Of a DNA stretch of 64,000 bases, positions 48,644 through 58,884 are shown piece by piece. Location: NCBI GenBank assembly GCA_021397845.1, contig CM038049.1, forward strand, positions 112,994,877 to 113,058,876, given 5' to 3'. This DNA is from Areca catechu (lineage: Eukaryota > Streptophyta > Magnoliopsida > Arecales > Arecaceae). Positions within the stretch are counted from its first letter, which is position 1; the number at the start of each line of letters is the position of its first letter. A program made the translations under genes and the position numbers. The notes beneath the pieces are model-generated. The model did not search any database and was not told the DNA's origin. It saw only the letters and a list, made by a program, of their open reading frames with translations.

Positions 48644-50400
48644 TGGTGCGGGCACCAGACTCAGAAGAAGACTTCAGGGCTCCATCTGGATCTCTGATTG
48701 ACCTTGCCCGAAGAATTAGGGTTTTCTGGTTTTGTAATAAGGGTTGACTTGGTCAACTCAATTTTAGTCTTCAGTCTGTAATTTAAATTTTGTTGAGTCA
48801 TGTTGACTAAGTACAAGTCCTAGTAGTGGCCTAGGTCTTCTCCAGGTTGGTGCCACCTTTTTCAAGTCTGGGTCCAGGGTGCCACATTTTTCTCCCAGGA
48901 TCAAGTAAGTGGGCGCCACACTCCCAGCCACACGCCAGAGTCCAGGGGGTGCCACATCTCCATCCCAGTGTCTTGGTCCCCACACCCAAGGGAGCAAGAA
49001 TTTTTCTTGAAGCCAAAATCAAGGAGGCGCCCCATATATACCTTAAAAGGCCAAGCTAAAGGAGGAAAGAGGCATTTCTTGGGAAGCACTTCAAGGGGAC
49101 GCCCAATCCATGCCTAAAAAGATCAAAGCAAAGTTGGGAAGAGCCATGACTTGGGGAGAAAGAAAAGGAGGTGTCCAAAAGAGTTGAGCCATGAAAGGAA
49201 GAAGCCAAAACATAGGGAGCAAAACTAGAAGGCGCCCAAATACTTCCAAATAAAACCAAGCATGGAAGGAAAAAAATTTTTCTTGAAGAGCAAGGCTATG
49301 AGGCGCCACCTACTTACCATTTGGAGCCGCCAATCAACACTTATGGAAGCTCTTGGCCGGCCATATGAGAAGGATTTTATTCTACAAGCCTAATTTGAGG
49401 ATCCGTCCTATTAGTCCCACATGGGAAGACGTAAAACCCTGACCTCTTATAAAGACCTATAAAATAAACCCCTCTTGTAAGTTTTAAAGGACAACTGATG
49501 AATGAATTCAATTTATGTGTGAGAAAACTTTGTGTTTCTCTCTTCCGCACTTACATCCAGGTGTTGAGCTCCATGAGGGAGTAAATCCGGGTTCCCCAGG
49601 AACCTTGAGGAGGTGTGAGATCTCCAACCCCAAAACCCTAGGTTAGCCACTTCACTTCCAAACCCTAGCCACCCATCATCCTCTTCATTCCACCAAACCC
49701 TAGCCTATCCCATCTCTCATGGCCCCTCTCTCCAAGTAGTGGCCGACCACCAGCATCCAGGTCCAGTTCGGCTGCTTTGAATACGGAGCAAATCCCAGAG
49801 GAAGCCAGATCAGCATCCAGGAGAATCAGGACTTCAGCAACATCAACTTTCAAGTTCTTCTATCTGGTAAATCCTTCCTTGAGTATTTGGTTCCATAAAT
49901 TGTTCTTCTTCTTTCCCAGATCTTGAGTTCAGGAGAAGCCAACTCTGCCAAAGGACCAGTATTGGAGGATCCATTGCGAAGATATTTGAATCCAGGGATC
50001 CAACAATCTGCTCAAGAGAGTCCTTCCACTAAACTCTGTGAAGATCACTGCCTGGTCTGTAACCCTTCTCTTCTCTTTACTTCTGTCCTGTTGAAAGTTC
50101 AGAGCGAAACCCTAGGTCTGGGAGTTTCTCAACCCCCAGCGATCCTTTACTTCTGAACTACTCTGATAACCTAGTTTCTTTAAATTATGCTTTCAATTAT
50201 TACATAGTTTCTGTCAATTTAGTTTAACTTTCCTTTGAGTCAAAGTCGACTTCCGAAAATATTAAAAAAAACAACAACAACAAAAAGAATTAGTCTTAAT
50301 TTACTTCCACATCGCATCATCTCTTTTGTTCTGCATCATTTTTGGTATCAGAGCTTCCGTTCTGCATCATTTTTGGTATCAGAGCTTTTGTTATGTATCA
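48644..50400 (+). repeat. Element I 5' LTR with PBS copies inside its 3' end
   Basis: It starts TGGTGCGGGCACCAGAC and is close to J's LTR (57263-58868). It is extended at the 3' end by two 31-bp units containing PBS sequence. TATA (cctataaaataa) is near 49447 and the hairpin is at 50119-50138. Confidence 0.83.
50119..50138 (+). other. Conserved U5 hairpin, element I copy
   Basis: GTT, TCTC, AAC inner stem with flanking TGGG/CCCA. It is about 200 bp from the LTR end once the 62-bp PBS extension is discounted. The 3' LTR remnant copy is at 51760-51779, with the outer stem mutated. Confidence 0.55.
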
Positions 50401-50416
50401 TTTTTGGTATCAGAGC
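50343..50416 (+). repeat. Three PBS copies at 31-bp spacing
   Basis: TGGTATCAGAGC occurs at 50343, 50374 and 50405, each preceded by atgcatcattttt or a close variant. Only the last is followed by the leader sequence shared with J (cctgtctaggg), so it is the working PBS. The other two lie inside the LTR. The 3' LTR remnant has one such copy (51969). Confidence 0.9.
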
Positions 50417-51308
50417 CCTGTCTAGGGTTTCTGACTTGCTTGCATGTTTTGAGTATCTCTCTTTTTTACTTTGTCTGCTCGAAGTAGACTCCCCAGGATG
50501 TCCGGTCCTAGGAATGAAGCGAGGTGCAAACCTCCTCCTCCCATTCCATGGGGTGTTCCAAAGGCGTGTAGGGGATCCGCTGGGTTACAACTTCGTAGCA
50601 GGAATTGTAAACGGGAGAAGCATTTTGTTTTCAGTCTGTAACTGCCCTGTTGCAGGAATTGTTTCTCATTGCAAGTAACTCCAAATTGCATGATTTTTGT
50701 TTTGCTGGAACCAGTATAATTGAAACTATGTTACATAATATTACTGTAATTTATTGGTTTCTGTGAAATTTCTGAGAGTTAAATTACAGCAACTCTATTT
50801 CTGTGTTTCTACAATTCAATTTTTTTTTGAGTGATCATCTCCTAATTCATCTTAAGGGCAATTGAGCATCTAAGATAAGGGGAGGAGTTGATAACCTCTC
50901 CTTAGCCCAAAACCAACACTCATTCATTCGATCCTAAGCCTAATTTTAAAATTTATTACACTTAATTTGCCCTAGTGGGCTAGGGACACCAACAAGTCGG
51001 GTCTAGGTTAGTGTTGAGTCGGTTTGTCTAGTTACTCTATGTGTACTTTGTACTCAGTGTCTAGAACGGTGGTTCAGGGATTCTATCCCAAAGGGCTTAT
51101 GTGCTGGTATGCCTACCTGGCCAATCTCTGATTGGTGTCTAGGATTGGCATTTAGGGACCTAACACTCCCCTTACACCTGCCTGGCTGAGTCCCGAGTTA
51201 CTACATGCTAGCTTGCCACTCTGATTGGGCATCTAGTTTGGACTCTAGGTCTAGTGAGCCAGTAGTCGCTTTAGTCTAGTCACATTCTGTGTGCTTGCTT
51301 GCATCATC
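50417..51308 (+). other. Element I leader
   Basis: Closely similar to the J leader (58885-59768). No gene is seen. Confidence 0.7.
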
Positions 51309-51653
51309 ATGTCCACCCGGAATGGAGTACCCTCCCAACCTGGTCAAACCCAACCTGATTTAGAGGCCATGATTAGAACTCTTACCGAAAGTATGACCAA
51401 ATTGAGTCAGGATATGAATGAGGGTTTTGCCCAGTTTAGAGACCGAGCCCAGGGACTTGAGAAACGTAGACATCAAAATTGGACCCCTGATCCAAAATTT
51501 AATGGGCCCCAACCTCACCCATGCCAGGAGCCTAGGAGGACCTTATACCGTGATCCCGAGCATAACCCTAGGAGCCTATATCCATACTTGGTTGACTCAG
51601 AAAAGGGACCCGTTAGGAACACCGAACCTTATGCACCCACTTTTGATGGAAGA
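51309..51653 (+). pseudogene. gag: Element I Gag N-terminus, truncated and fused to LTR
   Basis: MSTRNGVPSQPGQTQPDLEA starts at the same place as J's Gag and continues through NMTKLSQDMNEGFAQF-like helix and proline-rich spacer to APTFDG, the start of capsid. It then enters LTR sequence at about 51654, where the frame stays open by chance to 51797. About 115 Gag residues remain. Confidence 0.85.
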
Positions 51654-51995
51654 CAAGAGAGTCCTTCCACTAAACTCCATGAATATCACTATCTGGTCTA
51701 TACCCCTTCTCTTCTCTTTACTTCTGTCTTGTTGAAAGTTCAGAGCGAAACCCTAGGTCTGAAAGTTTCTCAACCCCCAGCGATCCTTTACTTCTGAACT
51801 AATATGATAATCTAGTTTCTTTAAATTGTGCTTTCAATTATTACATAGTTTCTTTCAATTTAGTTTAACTTTCCTTTGAGTCAAAGCCGACTTCTGAAAA
51901 ATAAAAATAAAAATATACATTAATTTTAATTTGCTTCCGCATTCCACATATCCATCCTGCATCATTTTTGGTATCAGAGCTTTTGTTCTGCATCA
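51654..51995 (+). repeat. Element I 3' LTR remnant
   Basis: It matches 50013-50370 of the 5' LTR from caagagagtccttccac onward and ends ...TTCTGCATCA, with one internal PBS-like copy. Confidence 0.85.
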
Positions 51996-52408
51996 CTCTT
52001 CTTAGGAAGAAAAACTAATATGAAAAGGTTTACAGATCGAAATAAATTAGAAAAAAACTTTGAAAAATACTATCAAATGTGATGAATCTAGCACATTAAG
52101 AATCATAATTTTCTAAATTCTTTACATGCAGAAATAATTTAATGAGTAGACTATATACTGGAATTACGGGATGCAGAAACTAAGTCCTAAATGAGTTTTC
52201 TCTTTGTTTTCTTCTTCATGGGTCAATTCACAATGGCACACCTACACACCATAGGAGATCCCATTGAATGGAATGAGAGGGTCTTGCAGCCCTACTTCTC
52301 TCCTATGACGGGACGGCCCAGGTGAACCACCTAATCCAAGTACTTAAAGAGAGACATACTTGCTACCATTATGATGCTACTCATGCAACCATGCTCTGAT
52401 ACCAAATT
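51996..52408 (-). other. Element D leader (rest) and PBS
   Basis: Non-coding. The PBS complement gctctgatacca is at 52393-52404, 4 bases from the 5' LTR start at 52409. Confidence 0.8.
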
Positions 52409-53882
52409 TGATATGGCATGCAAGGATGAGTTCTAACATAGAGGATTAATGGGCTGAGCAAGGAATCCTACTAGCATAAACAAATTCATTCATAAGAAAA
52501 GTAAAGGATTCATATGAAAGAAAACTAGATAAGCGATAACTCAAACTAGGGCTTCTTGTTTAATCCAAGAAGATTGGACCTAATGGTTGGGAAACCATTC
52601 TAACTAGGACAAAGACCATTCAAATATTCAAACCTAAGATCAAGGAAGGTTTACTTACCAATATTGAACTCCCGCGCTTGTAATGGTGATCCAATTTTAG
52701 CACTCTTGGATAGAAGTTGTAACTATCACACCATGGGATGAAGACTTTCAGTTTAGATGGTACCAAAGGCAAGATTAACCTCCTCTTCAACTCGCAATCC
52801 TGATGGATCCTAGAAAGGAAAGGAATTAGTGACCTAGAATGGCAAGAAAAGGAAAATGTAAGGGGTTTAGGAAGTAGTGAAGTTGGTGGATTGGATGAAG
52901 TAGTAGGAAATCATAATGGCTGATTTGGTGGCTTGGTTGTGTGCTGATTGGTACTCCATTTGCTGAGCTTAGATGGCAACTCTTGAAGGATGAAGAAGAT
53001 CACTTTTGAGGTGTTGTAGAAGGCTTCCTTGAAGGATGAAGTAGGCAGCCTTAAAGCTTGAAAGTATTGGCTACATGGTTGGTGGATGGGGAACACTTTG
53101 GTTGAAAGAAAATGGCAACGGCTTGGTGTGGATTTGTTGTGGAATTTGGAAGTGGCTTGGTCGGCTTAAAAGGAAAGCTTTTGGGCCTCTCACCCTCTCC
53201 CTCTCAGAGGTCACTTGCTAAGCACAAATGGAAGAAGAAATTTGGAAACTTTCATTCATCATTAATGTCTTTACAAGAGGGGTTTGGAAGGCTATTTATA
53301 AGCCTCCAATTCAATTTGAAAATTCAAAATATAAGGAGAATTTCATGGGATGTTGCTAGCTATGTGGAAGGGGAGTTGAACCATGCTTGTTATGGGGAGT
53401 AAATGGTGGCCCCCTTTGAATTTGAATTCACTTCTTAGCCGCCCAAAGCTAGGTGAGGTGTCATGCTTGGGTATCTTCCATGTAGACTTTGAAAATGACA
53501 TGGCCTCCAAGTAAGCTTGATAATGTGGCATCCACCTTGGCATGCTTAGTTGGAGTGTCTTGTGGCACTTAATCTTCAAGCGCTCTTGCTTTGATTTGAA
53601 CCCAATTCAAACCTATCTTGGACTCAACTTAAAATTCAACTAGTTACAAGGTCAAATTGAACCCAATTTGACTCAAAAGACCAAATTAATATGGACCTAA
53701 TCCTGACTCAAACTTAATCTAAGAAATAAACTTTCCTATTTATAGGACTCATGTTCAATAAAATTTAAATGCAAGACTCAAACTTAATCAAAGAAATAAA
53801 CTTCCTTATTTACAGGACTTATGTTCAATTAAAGAAATAAAATTAAAACCAAAGGTAGACTAAACTTACTCCATTGAGATCC
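52409..53882 (-). repeat. Element D 5' LTR, outer end displaced by element E
   Basis: It aligns with 40315-41360 plus 45165-45590. The last ~61 bp, present at 45590-45650, are missing because E inserted at 53883. They should reappear to the right of E outside the window. The hairpin is at 52582-52599 and TATA (minus) is near 53295. Confidence 0.87.
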
Positions 53883-54075
53883 TGGTGCGGGACTAACTAG
53901 ATGCGAAGATGAGGAATGATGCAAGTGGTTTTTATTTTTCTTTTATGATTTTTATGTTTTCTTATGGATTTAGGATTCTCGAAGAAAAGACAACAGCAGA
54001 TCTAGGGATTTGATAATGATAAAAACTACTAGCATGTAAATTAGCCCCTAAGCAAGGATAAAAAGAGGATCCCGA

Positions 54076-54087
54076 GATTGAGAAACC
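54076..54087 (-). other. Conserved U5 hairpin, element E copy
   Basis: The sense strand reads GGTT, TCTC, AATC (one G-U pair), 193 bp from the LTR 3' end, with GGATCC 7-8 bases beyond it. Confidence 0.5.
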
Positions 54088-54355
54088 CCGTAGGACTTAG
54101 CTCTCGGATCAATATCTACTTAGAAGTTTTAGGGTTGCAAACCTCAAAAACTCTGAAGTGCCCGATGCCGAGTTCACTCGCTCTTGTGGATGTGGCCTGG
54201 AAGATCGAGCCTTCAACCCCCGCGGATGCACCGACTTTCTGTTCGAATGTCCCGAAGGCAAGGAAAACTGACTCCTTATTCATGGTACCTGGAGGACCTG
54301 CGAGCAATCAAGGGAGGAATTAGGAATCACACGTAGCAGGAAGAAAAGATGAAGG

Positions 54356-54563
54356 AAAGGTTGTAGATGATGATGATTGAGGGTCTTCTTGCTGGGCACC
54401 TAGATGGATCATCCAGTTGGCCTCCGAACTTGAAGATGGAAGATGGATTGGCAAAAGAGAAAGGTTGTAGATGATGATGATTGAGGGTCTTCTTACTGGG
54501 TGCTTAGATGGATCATCCAGTTGGCCTCCGAACTTGAAGATGGAAGATGGATTGGCGGAAGAG
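54356..54563. repeat. 104-bp tandem duplication in element E LTR
   Basis: Two copies starting at 54356 and 54460 (aaaggttgtagatgatgatg...), differing at a few positions. Confidence 0.9.
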
Positions 54564-55509
54564 ATGGTAACTTGAGGCCTCACACATCTCGATGTCCGAA
54601 GCTGAAGGCGCTCCCTCATGGAGATCGACGTTCTTAAGGAACGAAGGCAACTAAGAATAACACTCAAATAGCTTTTTTTTCATTCATCAACATTTACCTT
54701 ACAAGGGAGGTGGTAAGGTCCTTTATATAGGCACCTTAGACCCTTTCAAAATTTGAATGAAAAAATACATTTCTTCTCTTGCTAAGGTGCCAAAAAAATA
54801 TTCAAAAATCTGAAATTCAAACTCCTTGGCCGACCAAAGCTTCTTGGATTTGTGCATGGCATGATAATGGGCTTGGAAGAAGGAATTTGGCTCCCTTGGA
54901 CTTGGAAAGTTGACCTTCAATTTTGAGAAGAAGGCATGATGCAAGGCTTGTGTCTCCCTCTTTCCTTGGTTGCCCATCCTTCTTTGGAGAGAAGCTTAAA
55001 ATGAGGCTTGGATTAAGGCCTTTGTCTTCAACCTTTCCTTGGTTGCTAACCATTCTTTAGTAAGTGGCTTGATGGAGGGAGGGAAAGGAGGAAAGAATAT
55101 TTGATGTTGTCCCCTTTAGCATCCAAAAATCTGATTTGTGCCGCCCACTTGGCATGGTGAAGTGGTGCCACATAGGATGATGAGGTGGTGCCCCAGGGCT
55201 GAGTTGGCATCCTTCATGGCTTGGCTCAAAAGTGACTAGACTCAATGGCCATTCTTGCTTCGGCCCATACTTCAAACAGACTCGGACTGGATTCAATACA
55301 GGACTGGACTCAAAAAGTCTCGGAAAGGACTCAATATAGGACTGGACTCAGTACATGACATAACTTGACCAAATTGGTCAAAGTATAGGACTAAACACAA
55401 ACACTTGAGACTCAATTCATGGCTAAAAAAAATTACAACGTTTAGGCTTGAAGCCTTGTTACAAGACCAAAAAATTGAAACTCTAATCAGAGATCTGGTG
55501 CCCACACCA

Positions 55510-56040
55510 ATTCTTTCGGGGTGGGAGGAACTCGACCCTGTCGAGTAAGGGTTGATTTGGCTTTGATATTTTTTTAGAAGGTCAGGGTCGAGGTGCTGCA
55601 AGTCCTCTCGGTATCCTACGAATCATTGGACTACGATCGACCTTGCAATCGGACCAAGTAATGCAGATAGCCTTAGCCCTGGGTGGTCATAGCTTGATCA
55701 TCCAGGACATGCTCGATCCACTCTCCTCTCTTAGGTGAAATTGGAGGTGGACACTCTGGGTCGGGTTCGCTATCAAATGAAAAGTTAGGGCCAAATGTCT
55801 CGCTGGATATGTTTGCTGGTTTCCTATACTCGACTAAGTCACATAGGCATTAGGGCCAACTCTCCTTATCACTCTAAAGGGGCCAGCTCCATGAGCATGA
55901 AGTTTCTTAATGGTTCCCGGTGGAATCTGTTCAGGCCTAAGCCTAAACATTAAAGAATTCCCTTGATCTAACTCTTTGGTTCTCTTTCGGGTATCAGCCA
56001 AATTATTTTAAAATTTGTTCTTAATACAGAATTCTAACAT
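55510..56040 (-). pseudogene. Element E integrase C-terminus and chromodomain-like tail
   Basis: Minus-strand blocks are HAHGAGP with IRRVGPNAYV (55840-55890), then VEYRKPANISSETFGPNFSF and WIEHVLDDQAMTT near 55720. The end of the chromodomain is weak. The frames are broken. Same arrangement as in D. Confidence 0.65.
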
Positions 56041-56146
56041 GATGCAAAATGTAGACTTAACTGAGCAATCTTATAGAGCAAAATTTTATTGGACTCTCTA
56101 GGGCCTAAACCTAATAGATTATTGACTCTCTAGGTTTGACCCTGGT

Positions 56147-56758
56147 CTAGTATGCGCAAGAAAAATTACCATGAATCCTTAGCAGATGCCATAAAGTATA
56201 CCAAAAGTAGGTAGCAAATGGGATGGTCTCTAAGAGTTCATGCAACCTGGTAATCTCTACGAAATGTAACCCTATGGCTTTAGAAATATGAGAAGACTCA
56301 GGGAAGGGTAGGAAATAGGAATCAGAGTCTTGGGGCAAACTATGCGAAGCATGAAACAGACCTTGGTTATTCAGGGTGATCTTAAAATTTGGACATTGAT
56401 CTATATCTTTGGGCAAGAAAAGGTCCATGCTATGGAAGGATGGGTCAACAATTTCTAGGAAGAGATCTTGAATTGGAATTGAAGGGATGAGCTCCTCATG
56501 AGGGTACCAAACTAGAGAGACCATATCCTCAATAATTTCCTCTTGGATTTTAGGACTATGCTTGATAATTGGACTCTCTTCAAGAGTCTCCTCAGGTAAA
56601 GTCATTATAGTATCAGTATCATAGCTCTCTCCCTCTAACTGTTCTTCATAGTCATCCACTAAGTGTGCGTCAGCTTCATATACTTCTACTTCAGGCTCAC
56701 TGGTGGGTTCAAGATTTTCTAAGGTAGCTTCCGCCTGGGTATTTTCTAGGTCAACCAA
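56147..56758 (-). CDS. Element E accessory open frame (copy 3 of 3), 203 residues, function unknown
   Basis: This is the only uninterrupted copy. Residues 1-60 are an acidic linker (VYEADAHLVDDYEEQLEGE) equivalent to the Gag-PR linker of J. From about residue 65 it departs from every J protein: DLFLEI at 98-103, CPNFKITLNNQGLFHASHSL at 122-141, LHFVEITRLHELLETIP at 164-180, FATYFWYTLWHLL at 181-193. The last block is aromatic and hydrophobic and could be a short membrane or packing helix. It occupies the position of PR-RT-RH-IN core. I do not recognise the family. Confidence 0.6.
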   Translation of the reverse strand: MVDLENTQAEATLENLEPTSEPEVEVYEADAHLVDDYEEQLEGESYDTDTIMTLPEETLEESPIIKHSPKIQEEIIEDMVSLVWYPHEELIPSIPIQDLFLEIVDPSFHSMDLFLPKDIDQCPNFKITLNNQGLFHASHSLPQDSDSYFLPFPESSHISKAIGLHFVEITRLHELLETIPFATYFWYTLWHLLRIHGNFSCAY

Positions 56759-56826
56759 TCCCAGGTCAGCAATTTCTCCCCCTTTTTAATGTTACCCTGG
56801 TGTACACATGGGGTAGCAGGGGTGGG

Positions 56827-57262
56827 TCAACTCATGTTAGGTTGGTTTGGACCAGGTCGACTTGGGTAGACTTGACCATACCCTTGGCTAGATCCTAGGG
56901 CTCGGCTAGGGTTCCTAAAGGGTTCAGGTCTACAATAGGTGGGTGCCCCTTGGAAACGCTCACAATACCTCGCAGTTTGGTAAGCCTGCTCTAAATTATT
57001 GACCTCTCTAAAATAAAGCTCCCTTTGAAGATCGAGATGTAGGCCAGCCCTAAACCTAGACAGGGTTACAGATTCTGATTCATTGACATTATATTGCATG
57101 GCATACTCATCAAACTTTGCAATATATTCAGCCACACTCTTGCTCCCTTGATGTGGGAATCTTCTGGACTCAGCCTCTAAGGAGGGATCATGTTGAGGGA
57201 AACTCCTAGGATGGGGAAGTGATTTAAACTTCGATTTAGTGTGAGGCTTCTGGGTCCTAACC
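56827..57262 (-). pseudogene. gag: Element E Gag, truncated
   Basis: The open frame 57135-56827 reads MAEYIAKFDEYAMQYNVNES, then TLSRFRAGLHLDLQRELYF and NLEQAYQTARYCERFQGAP, the C-terminal half of the capsid domain as in J. Upstream, GSKSVAEY joins a short unrelated-looking stretch, suggesting an internal gag deletion. J interrupts it at 57263. No zinc knuckle is present. Confidence 0.75.
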
Positions 57263-58868
57263 TGGTGCGGGCACCAGACTCAGAAGAAGACTTCAGAGCT
57301 CCATCTGGATCTCTGATTAACCTTGCCCGAAGAATTAGGATTTTTGGTTTGTAATAAGAGTTGACTAGATCAACTCAATTTAGCTTGAGTCTACATTACC
57401 TGCATTTTATTTTGTTGAGTCATGTTGACTCAGTAGTGGACTAGGGTTTCAACCTGGGATGTTACATTTTCTCCCAAGACCAAGCAAGTGGACACCACAC
57501 TCCCAGCCACACTCCCAGTCCAAGGGGCGCCATATCTACATCCAGCAGCCTTTGGTCCCCACTCCACAGATAGCAACTTCCTTCTCTCATGCGCCAGATG
57601 AGGAGAAGTCCACCAAGAGTCCACAAATCAAGGGGGCGGCCAAGACTTTCCCAAGAAATCCAAAGCAAAGATGGGAAGAAATTCTCTTGGAAGAGAACTT
57701 CAAGGGGGCGCCCACTACCTGCCAAAAACATCCAAAACAAAGATGGGAAGGACCTTGACTTAGGGAGGAAGAAAAGGAGGAGTCCAAAAGAGTTGATCCA
57801 GGGAAGGAAAAAAACTTTCTTGAAGATCCAAGCAAGGAGGCGCCATCTACCTGCCTTTTATAACCCAAATCCAATTTTTTTGGTACCTTGGCCGACCATA
57901 TGTGAATGATTTGCCCTAATTTGTAGATCCCCTCCTTTAGTCCCACATGGGAAGATGTGAAACCCTCCTCCCTTGTAAAGTCTTATAAATTAAACCCCTC
58001 TTGTAAGTTTAAATCAATCAGATGAATGAAAGAAATTTTTTTTTGAGCAAACTTGTGTTTTCTCTTTTCCGCACTTGCTTCCAGGTGTTGAGCTTCGTGA
58101 GGGAGTAAATCCAGGTTCCCCTGGAACCTTGAGGAGGTGAGAGATCTCCAAAACCCCAAACCCTATGTTAGCCACCCCACTCCCAAACCCTAGCCGCCAT
58201 CACCCTTCTCTTTCCACCAAGCCCTAGTCTATTCCCCTTCTCACGGCCACCCTCTCCAAGTCCAGGCCGACCACCAGCATCCAGCTCCAGTCCAGATACT
58301 TCAGATCTACAGCAATTCTAAGAGGAAGTCAGATCGGCCTTCAGGAGAATCCTAATTTCAGCAACTTCGGTTTTCAAGTTCTTCAACCTGGTAAAATCTT
58401 TTCTTGAGTTTCTGAATTCCATCATTTGTTCCTCTTCTTTCCCAGATCTTGAGTCCAGAAGAAGCCGACCAAACCACGAGACCAGTATTAGAGGATCCAT
58501 TGCGAAGATAGCCGGCTCCGAGGATCCCACAATCTGCTCAAGAGAGTTCTTCCACCAAAATCCTGAGAAGATCACTGTCTGGTTAGTAAACCATCTCTCC
58601 TCTCTATTTCTGTTCTGTTGAAAGTTCAGAGCGAAACCCTAGGTCTGGGAGTTTCTCAACCCCCAGCGATCCGTTATTTCTGAACTACTCTGATCATTTG
58701 GTTCCTTCTAAACTGTGCTTTCAATCTTTACTTAGTTTCCTTCAACTTAGTTAGCTTTCCTTTGCGTCAAAGCCAATTTCTGAAAAACATATAAAAAAAA
58801 AAAAAAAAAAAATGAATTAATCTTAATTTTACTTCCACATACGCTTCTTTGTTCTTTGTTTTGCATCA
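57263..58868 (+). repeat. Element J 5' LTR (1606 bp)
   Basis: TGGTGCGGGCACC...TTTTGCATCA. TATA-like ttataaattaaa is near 57984, an A20-type run is near 58795-58812 and the hairpin is at 58646-58665. It is closely related to the LTR of I. Confidence 0.88.
58646..58665 (+). other. Conserved U5 hairpin, element J copy
   Basis: TGGG, one mismatch, GTT, TCTC loop, AAC, CCCA. It is followed by GCGATCC and lies 203 bp before the LTR 3' end. Confidence 0.6.
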
Positions 58869-58872
58869 TTTT

Positions 58873-58884
58873 TGGTATCAGAGC
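58873..58884 (+). other. Primer binding site of element J
   Basis: TGGTATCAGAGC, 4 bases after the LTR end. Confidence 0.92.

Larger units (their letters stand above)
48644..51995 (+). mobile_element. Element I: internally deleted relative of element J
   Basis: The 5' LTR is 48644-50400, with PBS region, leader and gag start (51309), then an abrupt join at about 51654 into the last ~340 bp of the 3' LTR (to 51995). Everything from mid-gag through pol and most of the 3' LTR is gone. Flanks are CTGTT (48639-48643) and CTCTT (51996-52000), a 4/5 match for the TSD. It sits in element D's leader. Confidence 0.85.
40315..53882 (-). mobile_element. Element D: non-autonomous chromovirus-like gypsy element
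   Basis: The 3' LTR is 40315-45650 (interrupted by C) and the 5' LTR is 52409-53882 (its last ~61 bp displaced by E). The interior read leftwards has PBS 52404-52393, a leader split by I (48644-51995), gag (47990-47125), the accessory region (47096-46376), the IN C-terminus (46298-46026) and the chromodomain (45900-45660). PR, RT, RNase H, the IN core and a zinc knuckle are absent. It sits in element K after GGTGC (40310-40314). Confidence 0.86.
53883..55509 (-). repeat. Element E 3' LTR (1627 bp)
   Basis: TGGTGCGGGAC...GTGCCCACACCA, followed by tract attctttcggggtgggag. It contains a 104-bp tandem duplication at 54356-54563, the hairpin at 54076-54087 and TATA (minus) near 54722. Confidence 0.85.
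53883..57262 (-). mobile_element. Element E: non-autonomous chromovirus-like element, 3' part in window
   Basis: 3' LTR 53883-55509, IN C-terminus and chromodomain (55520-56020), accessory open frame (56147-56758), shortened gag (56827-57262). It is then cut by element J. Its 5' LTR must lie beyond the window. It sits in D's 5' LTR after GATCC (53878-53882). Confidence 0.83.

Noticed and set aside
48764..49309. Cluster of open frames in the LTR of element I
   Set aside because: All lie inside a TG...CA LTR with a related copy at 57263-58868 in which the frames are not preserved.
49600..49640. Telomere-like aaaccctag strings, also in many other LTRs
   Set aside because: Single or scattered copies without tandem arrays. 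They are part of LTR sequence.
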